Of a stretch of 64,000 nucleotides of DNA, positions 8,915 through 18,851 are shown one piece after another. The notes beneath the pieces are model-generated. The model worked only from the letters and a program-made list of their open reading frames with translations, was not told where the DNA came from and searched no databases. The stretch comes from an uncultured Lachnospira sp. (GTDB lineage Bacteria; Bacillota; Clostridia; Lachnospirales; Lachnospiraceae): NCBI GenBank assembly GCA_946186125.1, contig CAMHLZ010000001.1, forward strand, positions 108,041 through 172,040, in the 5' to 3' direction. Every line of letters starts with the position of its first letter. The first letter of the stretch is position 1. The translations under genes and the position numbers were made by a program.

Positions 8915-9781
8915 TCATTTATATTGTATACTCTTTACATATTTCACAGCTGCAAGCCCCGCTACGGCTCCCTCATATGCTGCTTTATTAACCTGTAAAA
9001 ATCCGCCTGCGAGATTTCCACATACGTAGATTCCTTTTACATTAGTCTCCATGTTCTCATCTGTCTGAATAATGCCATTTTCCATAAGTATTCCCAGCTT
9101 CTTCGCAAAATCACCACCGCCAGCCTGTCCAATTGCAACAAATATACCGTCAATAGCTAACTCTGAGTTATCTTCAAATATAACCTTCGAGACAATGCCG
9201 TCGTCTCCTGCTATCTGTAAGATTTTACTCTTTTTAACTATATAGTCGCTATCTTCTGTCATATTCTCACCATTAGTCAGTATTGTAATCTCAGAAGCAA
9301 CATTCTTAAGATCATTTGCTTCTGAAATGGCATATCTTCCATTTCCAATCACCGCAATCTTCTTGTTTCTATAAAAGAAGCCGTCGCATATGGCACAGTA
9401 CGAAATGCCTCTTCCTTCATACTCATCTATTCCTTTAATATCAGGTTTTATTTTTTTATTCCCTGTTGCAATAACCACTGACTTTGCCTTATACTCATTT
9501 GTAAATGTCTTTACAACAAATTCGCCGTCACCTCCTGTTACGTCGGTAACTTCCTCATTTAAAAGATGAACACCCAGGTTCGTTGCCTGTCCGATTCCGT
9601 TATTATATAACTCCTGTCCGTTAATTCCATTCACAAATCCATAATAGTTATCTATCTTGTGTGCCTTTAACAATTGTGACTCCATTGTGTAAAATACCAG
9701 CACATTCATATTCGCCCTTTTTGCATATATCGCTGCAGATATTCCTGCAGGTCCTCCTCCTATAACAATTAAATCGTACAT
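8915..9781 (-). CDS. trxB: Thioredoxin reductase-like flavoprotein
   Basis: A 288-residue FAD/pyridine-nucleotide oxidoreductase that would reduce the adjacent thioredoxin. It has the N-terminal FAD fingerprint IVIGGGPAGISAAIYA, the redox pair in YCAICDG near residue 130, a second Rossmann motif (IAVIGNGRYA, less canonical than GGGDSA) and the C-terminal VYVCGNLAGG. It is shorter than E. coli TrxB (about 320), and the altered second nucleotide-binding motif could point to an unusual electron donor such as ferredoxin; that is inference. GGAGGT precedes the ATG. Confidence 0.85.
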   Translation of the reverse strand: MYDLIVIGGGPAGISAAIYAKRANMNVLVFYTMESQLLKAHKIDNYYGFVNGINGQELYNNGIGQATNLGVHLLNEEVTDVTGGDGEFVVKTFTNEYKAKSVVIATGNKKIKPDIKGIDEYEGRGISYCAICDGFFYRNKKIAVIGNGRYAISEANDLKNVASEITILTNGENMTEDSDYIVKKSKILQIAGDDGIVSKVIFEDNSELAIDGIFVAIGQAGGGDFAKKLGILMENGIIQTDENMETNVKGIYVCGNLAGGFLQVNKAAYEGAVAGLAAVKYVKSIQYK

Positions 9782-9812
9782 TACGCACCTCCATTTGTAT
9801 TGTTTACGTTTA

Positions 9813-9842
9813 TATTGTACGCAATATTTTTATCATTGTCAA
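9813..9842 (-). promoter_or_regulatory. trx operon promoter with palindromic operator
   Basis: Minus-strand TTGACA (9842-9837), 17-base spacer and TACAAT (9819-9814). A dyad TATTGTACGCAATA at 9813-9826 covers the -10 element. OhrR-type regulators bind AT-rich dyads containing TACAAT-like halves, and the operon encodes such a regulator, so this is the likely autoregulatory operator. Confidence 0.65.
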
Positions 9843-9923
9843 TAAAAAATTTTTTTAAAAATTTTAAAAAAGTGCTTGCATTTTTTTTTAAGATAGTATA
9901 TACTGTCATAGTACTAAATAAAT

Positions 9924-9995
9924 GGCTCGTTGGTCAAGCGGTTAAGACGTCGCCCTCTCACGGCGAAATCAGCGGTTCGATTCCGCTACGAGCTG
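9924..9995 (+). tRNA. tRNA-Glu (anticodon CTC)
   Basis: A 72-nt cloverleaf: acceptor GGCTCGT paired with ACGAGCT (position 1-72 is a G-U pair), D loop TTGGTCAAGCGGTTAAGA, anticodon stem TCGCC/GGCGA around loop CTCTCAC giving anticodon CTC, and T arm AGCGGTTCGATTCCGCT. The encoded 3' end does not show CCA. The start is preceded by a TATACT-type -10 box. Confidence 0.93.
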
Positions 9996-10000
9996 CTTTT

Positions 10001-10029
10001 AAAACTACCGAGTGATACGGTAGTTTTTT
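10001..10029 (+). terminator. Terminator after tRNA-Glu
   Basis: Hairpin AAAACTACCG/CGGTAGTTTT with loop AGTGATA, then further T residues. It reaches the stop codon of the convergent gene at 10028 and can act in both directions. Confidence 0.85.
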
Positions 10030-10783
10030 AATTATTTATATTCACTTTATAGATTATATTATTTCCTTTTTTCCCTATCTTATCCACTGTCCCTACGTAA
10101 AAAAGTATATTCATCACTACTCTCGCAAGCGACACATGTATTCGTGCTGTCTTTGCCAAATCCTTTGTGGTAAATTCTTCCGGAAGTTCAATAGGAAGAA
10201 ATTGCATATAGTCCTCTTTCCGCATTATTTCTATCTCTTCTGTAAATGCCACCGGGATTTTGTCATATTTTGAACCACGTCTGCTTTTTTTACTTTTTTT
10301 CTTATTAAGTATCTTATACTCATCAACATCAATAATCGCTATTTTAAAATGCAGGTTTTCATTTCTAAGATAAGCTTTAATCTTATATAGCTCCGGAAAA
10401 ATAAAGTATTCATTGCCATGTACCGGAGATTTTCTTTTAGGATAGTATTCACCTGTAGTTTCATCAATCCATGTAAGCCAGGTATTTCCTGCTACAGGAT
10501 AGACTACCGTAACATCATAATAAGGTAGAAATCTTGCGAGTTTTTCCCTTAATTTGTTAAAATGTGCCGTCTGTATTTCAACGATTTCACCATCACGGTA
10601 TATATCAGCCACCATACCTTCAACCGGTATCTCCTGTTTATCTTCATCCGGTTCATAATAATTTTTCAAAACAGCATGAACAGTCTTTTCAGAAAGAACG
10701 CCTATACTGTGGCGTTCTCGCTGAATTCCCATTATTTTTTTCTGTGCATTTTTAAATCTTTTCTGGTCTATATTGTATTCCAT
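10028..10783 (-). CDS. Conserved protein, possible PD-(D/E)XK-like N-terminal domain
   Basis: A 251-residue soluble protein I do not assign to a named family. The first half contains SEKTVHAVLKNYYEPDEDKQ then GMVADIYRDGEIVEIQT, which has the spacing of a PD-(D/E)XK nuclease core (Glu in the first helix, Asp after a strand, then E-x-Q), followed by FNKLREKLARFLPYYDVTVVYPV. The second half has a basic patch (KKKSKKSRRGSK) and ends in what looks like a winged-helix segment (TTKDLAKTARIHVSLARVVMNILFYVG). A DNA- or RNA-acting protein is plausible. It stands alone between polC and the tRNA. Confidence 0.5.
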   Translation of the reverse strand: MEYNIDQKRFKNAQKKIMGIQRERHSIGVLSEKTVHAVLKNYYEPDEDKQEIPVEGMVADIYRDGEIVEIQTAHFNKLREKLARFLPYYDVTVVYPVAGNTWLTWIDETTGEYYPKRKSPVHGNEYFIFPELYKIKAYLRNENLHFKIAIIDVDEYKILNKKKSKKSRRGSKYDKIPVAFTEEIEIMRKEDYMQFLPIELPEEFTTKDLAKTARIHVSLARVVMNILFYVGTVDKIGKKGNNIIYKVNINN

Positions 10784-10809
10784 CGATAGTATTACTCCAT
10801 TGTTACTAT

Positions 10810-13800
10810 TTACATCATCATATCAAAAAGTGACAACTGATTTGATTCCGGTAAGTCTTTGAGAATTCCTAAATCAGACATTAAATCCGTCAGTGTAGTG
10901 CTGACTTTCGCTCTCTCCCTGAAATCATCTTTTGATAAAAATTTACCATTCTTTGCAGCTTCTACTATAGAATCAGCAGCCTTATCCCCCAGCCCGTCTA
11001 TGCTGCTTAACGACGGCATCAGTTTTCCATCCATAATCTGAAATTTATGTGCCTGTGCCCTATAAATATCTATCGGTTCAAAATCAAATCCTCTTGCATA
11101 CATTTCCTGAACGATTTTCATATCTTTTAATGCATCTTCTTCTTTCTTTGATAAAAGATTTTGAGCATTACGGTTTTTGTAATCTTTCAGATGATACTCC
11201 AGTCTTTCCTGTCCAAGACACATAAGTTCATAGCTGAATGCTGAAGCTCTTATGCTAAAATATGCCGCATAATAAGCAAGCGGGTAATACACTTTAAAAT
11301 ATGCAATTCTAAACGCCATCATTACGTATGCGGCAGCATGTGCCTTCGGGAACATGTACTTTATCTTTTTACATGACCATATATACCAGTCAGGCACGTC
11401 ATGCTTTAACATCTCTTCCTCCCAGTCAGGCTTTAATCCTTTACCTTTTCTTACACTCTCCATTATTGTAAATGATAATTCTGAATCAAGACCTTTGTTA
11501 ATCAGGTAAATCATAATATCATCACGCGTACATATCGCAGTTGAAATAGTCGCTTTTCCTTCAAGGATTAATGCCTGTGCATTTCCAAGCCATACATCCG
11601 TTCCGTGTGACAATCCGGAAATTCTTATTAAATCCGAAAATGTGCTTGGCTGTGTATCAATAAGCATCTGTATAACAAAGTCAGTTCCAAATTCCGGTAT
11701 TCCCTGTGAACCAAGCGGACAGTCTCCTATATCTGACGGATTTATTAATAGTGCATGTGTATCCTTAAAAAGCGACATTACCTCCTGGTTGTCAAACGGA
11801 ATCTGCTTTGCATCGATACCTGTCAAATCTTCAAGCATACGAATCATGGTCGGATCGTCGTGTCCGAGTATATCAAGTTTCAACAGATTATGATCAATTG
11901 AATGGTACTCAAAATGTGTAGTTATTGTTTTTGTTGTCATATCATTAGCAGGATGCTGTACCGGCGTATATGTGTTAATATCTTCACCTAACGGAAGAAC
12001 AACTATTCCTCCCGGATGCTGACCTGTAGTTCTGTGAATACCTACACATCCCTTAGAAATTCTGTTAATTTCACACTTTCTCTTTATCTGGTCACGCTCT
12101 TCAAAGTATTTTTTTACATAGCCGTATGCCGTTTTATCCGCAAGAGTTCCTATCGTTCCGGCTCTGAAAGTCTGACCCTTTCCAAAAATAACTTCCGTAT
12201 ACTCATGTGCTTTACTCTGATACTCGCCTGAGAAATTAAGGTCAATATCAGGTTCCTTATTTCCCTTAAATCCAAGGAATGTTTCAAATGGTATGTCAAA
12301 ACCTGCTTTCACCAGATTCTCTCCACAGTTCGGACATTTTTTATCAGGCATATCACAACCTGAACCTCCGGTAAAAGCTTTAACCTCATCAGAATCAAAT
12401 TCACTGTAATGACATTTTTCGCAATAATAATGTGGACTTAGCGGATTTACCTCCGTTATTCCCGACATTGTCGCTACAAAAGATGACCCTACAGAACCTC
12501 TCGAACCAACCAGATATCCGTCTTCGTTTGATTTCCAAACCAGCTTCTGTGCAATGATATACATAACCGCATATCCGTTTGATATAATAGAATTCAGTTC
12601 CCTTTCAAGTCTTGCAACCACAATTTCAGGCAAATCGTCTCCATACATACTTCTTGCAGTATCATAGCAGATATCACGAAGTGTCTGATCAGAGTTTTCA
12701 ATAACCGGCGGTGCCTTATGAGGACTTACAGGAAAAATGTTATCTATCATATCTGAAATTTTATTAGTATTTGTAACCACCACTTCGTAAGCCTTATCAC
12801 TACCAAGATACTTAAATTCCTCAAGCATCTCCTCAGTTGTCCTGTAGAACAATGGTGCCTGGTCGTCCGCATCTTTAAACCCCTTTCCCGCCATGATTAT
12901 TCTTCTGTATACTTCATCCTCAGGATCCATAAAATGCACATCACAGGTTGCAACTACAGGTTTATTAAATTCTTCACCAAGCTTTACTATCTTTTTATTA
13001 ATCTCTATTAATTCTTCCTTTGATGAAACACTGCTTTTTTCACTGTTAATCATAAATTCGTTATTGCCTAAAGGCTGTATTTCAAGGTAATCATAAAACT
13101 CAGTAAGACGTGCTATTTCTTCATCACTTTTTCCTTCTAAAACTGCCTGATATAACTCTCCCGCCTCACATGCAGAGCCAATCAGAAGGCCTTCCCGATA
13201 CTTTAAAAAATCACTCTTAGGTATTCTTGGAAATCTGTGAAAATATTTTATATGTGAATCCGATACCAGGTGATACAGGTTCACTCTTCCAACTTCACCT
13301 GTTGCGAGTATTATGGCATGATGTGTCGGCATCTTCATAATTGTTTCTGCATCAGATATTCCCATTTCATTTACACCGTCTAAGTCATGTATGTCCTTTT
13401 GTCCAAGCATTTCTATTAATTTTAAGAATATGCCGGCCGTACACTCTGCGTCGTCCACCGCACGGTGATGATTAAGCAGGGAAACTCCTAACGCTTTTGC
13501 AACTGTATCCAGTTTAAAATTTTTAAGTCCCGGCATCAGTATTCTTGCGAGATTTACCGTATCGACAATGGTAAATTTTTTCTCTATTCCCATTCTTTCA
13601 CAGTTTCTCATAATAAAACTCATATCAAAATCAGCATTATGAGCTACCATCACACAATCCTTTGAAAATTCTATAAATTCAGGGAGTATCTCCTCAATAG
13701 TTCTTGCGTCTATTACCATACTGTCATTGATACCCGTCAATTTTTCAATTCTGAATGGAATCGGTTCTTTTGGATTAACGAAGGTACTGAAACGTTCCTT

Positions 13801-15276
13801 TATTTGTCCGTCTGATACTTTTACGGCTCCTATCTCAATAATACGGTTATTCAATGCGCTAAATCCCGTGGTCTCTAAGTCAAATACAACATAATCACCA
13901 CTCAGCGACTGTCCCTCTGAATTTGTGACAACATTTTTTATATCATCAACAAGATATGCTTCCACTCCATATATTATCTTAAAGTCAAACGGCTCCCATT
14001 TGTATTTCCCCTCTATATCACGCAATGCATGAAATGCTTCCGGGAATCCCTGTACAAGTCCGTGGTCTGTTATGGCAAGTGCCGTGTGTCCCCATGAGAT
14101 AGCCCTCTTAATAAGATCCTTTGCGCTTGTAACTCCGTCCATATCACTCATTTTAGTGTGACAATGAAGCTCTACTCTTTTCTCAACACTGTTATCCATT
14201 CTCTTGGTTCTGAAATCACTGCATTTTTTTATTCCGATTATGGATGCCATTGTTAATTCACCATCATACCTGTCGACAGTAACCACCCCTTTGATTTTAA
14301 GGAATTCTCCCTTTTTCACTACCGCAAGAATATCATCTAAAAATTCATTTTTAGTAAACATTTTAACCGTAATTGAATCTGTAAAATCCGTTACATCAAA
14401 CATTACTATTGTCTTCTCTCCACGGATTTCTCTCTTATCAAGCTCTATAATCCGGCCTTTTATCGCTGTTTCTCCAACCTCTTCTCCTATGCTTGCTATC
14501 GTTACGATTTCTTCCTCGTCATCAAAATCTCTTCCGTAAAGAACATCCGGATTATTCTCTTTTCTATAACTTCTATATGATTTTTTCGGTTCTTCTTTTG
14601 CCACTTCTGTTTTTTGTGGCATTTCAGTTTTTTTGCCTTCAGCGGGTTTCTCCTGCTGTTTTTGAGCAGCTTCTTCATTTTCCACTTCACTTTCTGCAAC
14701 AACATTTTCAATTATCGCAGCAACCTGAAGGTCAATCTTTTTCTTTTTTTCTTCGCCAAAACTCTGCTTATCATTTTTATAATCTATAATGACTTCTACC
14801 GGCAGACCACATCTTTCCCAAAATATTTTTTCAAGTATTCTTGACAATTCTGACTCTTTCATTCTGTTTATTGTCGAATCCTGTATGGACAGATTCATAT
14901 ATTTGTCATCAGTAAATGAATAATCTGATCTTTTTAACATGTGATACATTATCACACTATAATCTTTTAACTCTGACAATATGCTTTCTCTGTAAATTTT
15001 ATAAAGCCTTTCCGGAGTGTATTGTCCGGAGAGGCTGAATTTTTCAATTATATTGACTTTTACGGATGAATCTTCAAATATCTGTTTTTTTATTATTTCC
15101 TCAATTTTGCGTATAATCTTTTTTTCAATTAGTCTGTTACTCAATATGTAGATTCTCACCGCATTATTATTCCTGTTTCTGGCTACCTTTGTAACAGCTA
15201 CCTTTTCAAACAGATCATGTATATCTCCATCTGTCTGTATTGTTGGAAAAACATCAAAAAAATATTTTGTTTCCAT
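10810..15276 (-). CDS. polC: DNA polymerase III alpha subunit, PolC type
   Basis: The main replicative polymerase of low-GC Firmicutes, with built-in proofreading. The 1488 residues show an N-terminal domain, an OB fold (~240-330), a PHP domain starting at VELHCHTKMSDMDG near 370 that is interrupted by a DEDDh exonuclease (YVVFDLETTGF near 465, HNADFDMSF, HHRAVDDAE), then the C-family polymerase core with GNKEPDIDLNFSGE near 1010, and a C-terminal QLSLFD that fits a beta-clamp-binding motif. I prefer ATG 15276; an upstream in-frame TTG at 15297 has no ribosome site, though AAAGGG stands rather far (12 bases) from 15276. It closes the isoprenoid/envelope operon, a usual Firmicute arrangement. 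Confidence 0.97.
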   Translation of the reverse strand: METKYFFDVFPTIQTDGDIHDLFEKVAVTKVARNRNNNAVRIYILSNRLIEKKIIRKIEEIIKKQIFEDSSVKVNIIEKFSLSGQYTPERLYKIYRESILSELKDYSVIMYHMLKRSDYSFTDDKYMNLSIQDSTINRMKESELSRILEKIFWERCGLPVEVIIDYKNDKQSFGEEKKKKIDLQVAAIIENVVAESEVENEEAAQKQQEKPAEGKKTEMPQKTEVAKEEPKKSYRSYRKENNPDVLYGRDFDDEEEIVTIASIGEEVGETAIKGRIIELDKREIRGEKTIVMFDVTDFTDSITVKMFTKNEFLDDILAVVKKGEFLKIKGVVTVDRYDGELTMASIIGIKKCSDFRTKRMDNSVEKRVELHCHTKMSDMDGVTSAKDLIKRAISWGHTALAITDHGLVQGFPEAFHALRDIEGKYKWEPFDFKIIYGVEAYLVDDIKNVVTNSEGQSLSGDYVVFDLETTGFSALNNRIIEIGAVKVSDGQIKERFSTFVNPKEPIPFRIEKLTGINDSMVIDARTIEEILPEFIEFSKDCVMVAHNADFDMSFIMRNCERMGIEKKFTIVDTVNLARILMPGLKNFKLDTVAKALGVSLLNHHRAVDDAECTAGIFLKLIEMLGQKDIHDLDGVNEMGISDAETIMKMPTHHAIILATGEVGRVNLYHLVSDSHIKYFHRFPRIPKSDFLKYREGLLIGSACEAGELYQAVLEGKSDEEIARLTEFYDYLEIQPLGNNEFMINSEKSSVSSKEELIEINKKIVKLGEEFNKPVVATCDVHFMDPEDEVYRRIIMAGKGFKDADDQAPLFYRTTEEMLEEFKYLGSDKAYEVVVTNTNKISDMIDNIFPVSPHKAPPVIENSDQTLRDICYDTARSMYGDDLPEIVVARLERELNSIISNGYAVMYIIAQKLVWKSNEDGYLVGSRGSVGSSFVATMSGITEVNPLSPHYYCEKCHYSEFDSDEVKAFTGGSGCDMPDKKCPNCGENLVKAGFDIPFETFLGFKGNKEPDIDLNFSGEYQSKAHEYTEVIFGKGQTFRAGTIGTLADKTAYGYVKKYFEERDQIKRKCEINRISKGCVGIHRTTGQHPGGIVVLPLGEDINTYTPVQHPANDMTTKTITTHFEYHSIDHNLLKLDILGHDDPTMIRMLEDLTGIDAKQIPFDNQEVMSLFKDTHALLINPSDIGDCPLGSQGIPEFGTDFVIQMLIDTQPSTFSDLIRISGLSHGTDVWLGNAQALILEGKATISTAICTRDDIMIYLINKGLDSELSFTIMESVRKGKGLKPDWEEEMLKHDVPDWYIWSCKKIKYMFPKAHAAAYVMMAFRIAYFKVYYPLAYYAAYFSIRASAFSYELMCLGQERLEYHLKDYKNRNAQNLLSKKEEDALKDMKIVQEMYARGFDFEPIDIYRAQAHKFQIMDGKLMPSLSSIDGLGDKAADSIVEAAKNGKFLSKDDFRERAKVSTTLTDLMSDLGILKDLPESNQLSLFDMMM

Positions 15277-15299
15277 ATAGTGTTCATACCCTTTCAAAA

Positions 15300-16364
15300 C
15301 TAAACATTGTAAATTAGCTTTATCTCATTTTCAAGTGCTTGAAGAAGCTCGTTTTCAGGAAGTTTCTTAACTATCTCTCCTTTTTTTATAAGTAGTCCTT
15401 CTCCCTTGCCTCCTGCTATTCCCAAATCTGCTTCTCTTGCCTCACCGGGACCGTTAACAACGCATCCCATTACGGCAACTTTAATGTCCAGATTTTCATA
15501 TTTCTGCACCATATTCTCTACCTGATTTGCCAGTTCTATCAGATTAATCTGAGTTCTTCCGCAGGTTGGACATGATACTACTGTTATTCCACCCTTTCTA
15601 AGTCCCAATGTTTTTAATATTGTCTTTGCAGAACGTATCTCTTCTAACGGATTTCCTGTAAGCGATACCCGTATCGTGTCTCCGATTCCTTCATTAAGGA
15701 TTATTCCAAGTCCTATAGCCGATTTAATGTTTCCTGAATATAATGTACCTGATTCGGTAATTCCTACATGAAGAGGATATGCTGTCTTTTGTGCTATCAG
15801 TTTGTGTGCTTCAGCGCACATAAGTACATCTGATGATTTTATGCTTATTACAATGTTTTCATATCCAAGTTCTTCAATCAGCTTAACTTTATCCAAAGCA
15901 CTTTCTACAATCCCCTGTGCAGTGACTTTTCCATATTTTTCAAGTATTGATTTCTCTAATGATCCACTGTTGACACCCACACGTATAGGAATCTGTCGTT
16001 CCTTCGCTTTCATCACAACTGCTTCAAGTTTTTCACGTCCGCCAATGTTTCCCGGGTTGATTCTTATCTTATCTACACCGTTTTCCATTGCCTTTATAGC
16101 AAGTCTGTAATCAAAATGAATATCTGCAACAAGCGGTACGCTTATCTGTTTTTTTATATCTTTTATTGCCTCTGCTGCTTCCTCTGTGGGAACTGCACAC
16201 CTTATTATGTCACATCCTGCCTCTTCTAATGACTTAATCTGACGGACAGTGGCATCTATATCTTCAGTCTTTGTGTTGGTCATCGACTGAATCAATATAG
16301 GATTGCCACCTCCGATTTTTTTATCTCCAATACAAATTACCCTTGTGTTATCTCTATGTGCCAT
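15300..16364 (-). CDS. ispG: 4-hydroxy-3-methylbut-2-enyl diphosphate synthase
   Basis: IspG (GcpE) is the [4Fe-4S] enzyme making HMBPP from methylerythritol cyclodiphosphate in the MEP isoprenoid pathway. The 354-residue protein has the TIM barrel start ([18 protein letters not shown]), and the cluster cysteines in [15 protein letters not shown] and [13 protein letters not shown]. It lies next to dxr of the same pathway, with uppS using the end product. Confidence 0.97.
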   Translation of the reverse strand: MAHRDNTRVICIGDKKIGGGNPILIQSMTNTKTEDIDATVRQIKSLEEAGCDIIRCAVPTEEAAEAIKDIKKQISVPLVADIHFDYRLAIKAMENGVDKIRINPGNIGGREKLEAVVMKAKERQIPIRVGVNSGSLEKSILEKYGKVTAQGIVESALDKVKLIEELGYENIVISIKSSDVLMCAEAHKLIAQKTAYPLHVGITESGTLYSGNIKSAIGLGIILNEGIGDTIRVSLTGNPLEEIRSAKTILKTLGLRKGGITVVSCPTCGRTQINLIELANQVENMVQKYENLDIKVAVMGCVVNGPGEAREADLGIAGGKGEGLLIKKGEIVKKLPENELLQALENEIKLIYNV

Positions 16365-16382
16365 CTGGATCTTCTCCTTACT

Positions 16383-17660
16383 TTACATTATTTTCTTAAT
16401 ATCATTTACCAGTACAAACACCATTAAAATCATTAAAAGAGCCATACCTATTAAATGCACAACTGCCTCTTTTTCTTTTGGAACCGGCTTTTTACGTATT
16501 GCCTCGATAATGACAAATACAAGTCTTCCTCCGTCGAGTGCAGGAAATGGCAATAAATTAATAACGCCCAGATTCACACTGAATAATACTGTAAGAAAAG
16601 CCATATTTAAAAATACATAAAAGCCGCCTTCACTCTTAGTCTCTTCATATGTCTCACCTACTATGTCAGCTATTCCTACCGGTCCTGAAACGGCATCAGC
16701 ACCAATTTTTCCTGTCACAAGCATCTTAAGACTTTTTAATACGTAACCTATTCCATATCTCATCTCTGTAAAACTATATCTTAGCACACCTACAGGTGAT
16801 GTTTTCACCCTGCCTGAGCTGTATCTGAGTCCTATACTGTAAGTAGTACCCGGTTCTACAGATTTTTTTATTGTCTCTTTTCCACGTAATATTTCTATCT
16901 CTATCTTGTCTTTTGTAAGCGGATTTTCTTTAAGATATTCACTTACTTCCTCTCCGGATGATATCTCATAACCATTGATTGACACAAGAATATCACCGGC
17001 TTTTACTCCTGCTTTTTGTATGGCACTGCCTTCCACAACTGCCGAAATCTCGGCAGGCTTTTCATTTGCATAATATGAAATCCCCAGATTGTATACCTGC
17101 TTTGGAACAAGTTTGGTTGAAACTTCTTTTCCGTCTCTCTTATAAGTTATATTTACAGGTTCTTTCGTAACCGGATTAATAAATTGTTCTAATGATAAAT
17201 CTCTTGATATCACTATATTCTGCCCATTATATTTTGTAATAACGTCGCCTTCTTTTAATCCGGCTTCCTCTGTTGCCGTGCCCTCCTCCGGTTCTAATAC
17301 CGTACACCTGTCATATCCGACACTTCCAATAATTATAACAGACAGAAAAAATGCAAGAAAAAAATTAAACATAGGACCCGCTGCAAGTACTACCATTCTT
17401 GCCCATACGCTCGCATTGTTAAATGATTCCTCATTATCTGTATCATCTTCATCTTCACCAAGCATCTGACATGCTCCGCCAAACGGAATGAGTTTCCATG
17501 AATATAAAGTATCACCTTTTTTAAACTTTAATAATCTTGGTCCCATTCCAATTGAAAATTCTACTACTCCTATTCCATTTTTCTTTGCCATTATAAAATG
17601 TCCAAATTCATGCACAAATACCAATACGCTAAATACTATTACTGTTAATAATATACTCAT
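16383..17660 (-). CDS. rseP: Site-2 intramembrane metalloprotease RseP/RasP
   Basis: A membrane zinc protease that cleaves within the membrane, typically on anti-sigma factors and signal-peptide remnants. It has HEFGH in the first membrane segment, two central PDZ-like domains (~110-290), and the second active-site motif LLPFPALDGGR near the C-terminus, with a final hydrophobic helix. I put the start at ATG 17660, five bases after GGAGG; an in-frame ATG 24 bases upstream would overlap the dxr stop and has no ribosome site. Bacillus keeps the same dxr-rasP order. Confidence 0.94.
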   Translation of the reverse strand: MSILLTVIVFSVLVFVHEFGHFIMAKKNGIGVVEFSIGMGPRLLKFKKGDTLYSWKLIPFGGACQMLGEDEDDTDNEESFNNASVWARMVVLAAGPMFNFFLAFFLSVIIIGSVGYDRCTVLEPEEGTATEEAGLKEGDVITKYNGQNIVISRDLSLEQFINPVTKEPVNITYKRDGKEVSTKLVPKQVYNLGISYYANEKPAEISAVVEGSAIQKAGVKAGDILVSINGYEISSGEEVSEYLKENPLTKDKIEIEILRGKETIKKSVEPGTTYSIGLRYSSGRVKTSPVGVLRYSFTEMRYGIGYVLKSLKMLVTGKIGADAVSGPVGIADIVGETYEETKSEGGFYVFLNMAFLTVLFSVNLGVINLLPFPALDGGRLVFVIIEAIRKKPVPKEKEAVVHLIGMALLMILMVFVLVNDIKKIM

Positions 17661-17683
17661 TATGTCCTCCATAGAATATTTCA

Positions 17684-18826
17684 TTATTTTAAACTGTCTA
17701 TATAATCATATGTATCCTGTTCAACCGAAAGAATATCTTCGAGTGTCGGATTATTAATGTTTTGATGTCTGTTCATACATTTTTCCATAATATCCGTAAT
17801 ATCCAAAAATCCAATCTTACGATTCAAAAACATTGCCACTGCTTTTTCATTTGCCGCATTCATTACTGTCGGAAGGCTTCCTCCTGCCTTTCCTGCCTCT
17901 CTGGCAAGATACAATCCTCTGAAATTTTCCATATCCGGTATCTGAAAATTTATACTGCTTATCTTTGAAAAATCTATTCTCTCACCTTTTAGATTACGTC
18001 TGTCAGGGTAATACAATGCATATTGAATCGGAAGTCTCATGTCCGGAGTTCCAAGCTGTGCCATAACAGCTCCATCCACAAATTCTACCATTGAATGTAT
18101 GAGACTCTGTGGCTGTACAACTACACGTATATTGTCAATATCAACATCAAATAACCACTTGGCTTCAATAATCTCAAGACCTTTGTTAACCATTGTAGCT
18201 GAATCTATAGTTATTTTTCTTCCCATTGACCAATTGGGATGATTTAGTGCATCCTCAACAGTTACATTTTTCATCATCTCCCTTGTCATATTCCTGAACG
18301 GTCCTCCTGACGCCGTAAGCAGCAGACTGCTTAACTGCTCTCGTTTCTCACCATTTAAACACTGGAATATCGCACTGTGTTCACTGTCAACAGGCAAAAT
18401 CTTTACGTTATTCTGCGCTGCTGTCTGCATAATAATGTGTCCTGCCGTTACAAGAGTCTCTTTATTTGCAAGAGCTATATCTTTATGTGCATTGATTGCT
18501 GCCAATGCCGGTCTTATTCCAACCATACCAACTACGGCAAGAACCACAATAACTGCATCATCTGTTGTTGCTGCAGTTATCAGACCCTCCATCCCCTTAT
18601 ACACTTCTACATCTAAATCTTTCACTCTCTGACTGAGAAGGACTGCTTTTTCTTCATCCCACACAGCAGCTACCTTGGGTTTAAATTCACGTATCTGCTG
18701 CTCTAATAATTCTATATTACTTCCCGCGGTTAACGCAATTACCTGAAGGTCATCATTTGCTCTTACAATATCTAATGTCTGGGTACCTATTGAACCGGTT
18801 GAACCCAGTATCGCTATATTTTTCAT
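17684..18826 (-). CDS. dxr: 1-deoxy-D-xylulose 5-phosphate reductoisomerase
   Basis: Dxr converts DXP to MEP with NADPH, the committed step of the MEP pathway. The 380-residue sequence has the nucleotide-binding GSTGSIGTQTLDIV, metal-binding LPVDSEHSAIFQC, the flexible LTASGGPFR loop and HPNWSMGRKITIDSATMVNKGLE. All catalytic signatures are intact. It belongs to the cdsA-dxr-rseP-ispG cluster, 25 bases downstream of cdsA. Confidence 0.98.
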   Translation of the reverse strand: MKNIAILGSTGSIGTQTLDIVRANDDLQVIALTAGSNIELLEQQIREFKPKVAAVWDEEKAVLLSQRVKDLDVEVYKGMEGLITAATTDDAVIVVLAVVGMVGIRPALAAINAHKDIALANKETLVTAGHIIMQTAAQNNVKILPVDSEHSAIFQCLNGEKREQLSSLLLTASGGPFRNMTREMMKNVTVEDALNHPNWSMGRKITIDSATMVNKGLEIIEAKWLFDVDIDNIRVVVQPQSLIHSMVEFVDGAVMAQLGTPDMRLPIQYALYYPDRRNLKGERIDFSKISSINFQIPDMENFRGLYLAREAGKAGGSLPTVMNAANEKAVAMFLNRKIGFLDITDIMEKCMNRHQNINNPTLEDILSVEQDTYDYIDSLK

Positions 18827-18851
18827 TTTTTTCCTCCAAAACCAAAATTAT

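Noticed and set aside
9924..9995. tRNA-Glu as the attachment site of the mobile element
   Set aside because: The integrase lies 19 kb away with core genes between, and no repeated tRNA 3' end is seen near 28.9 kb.
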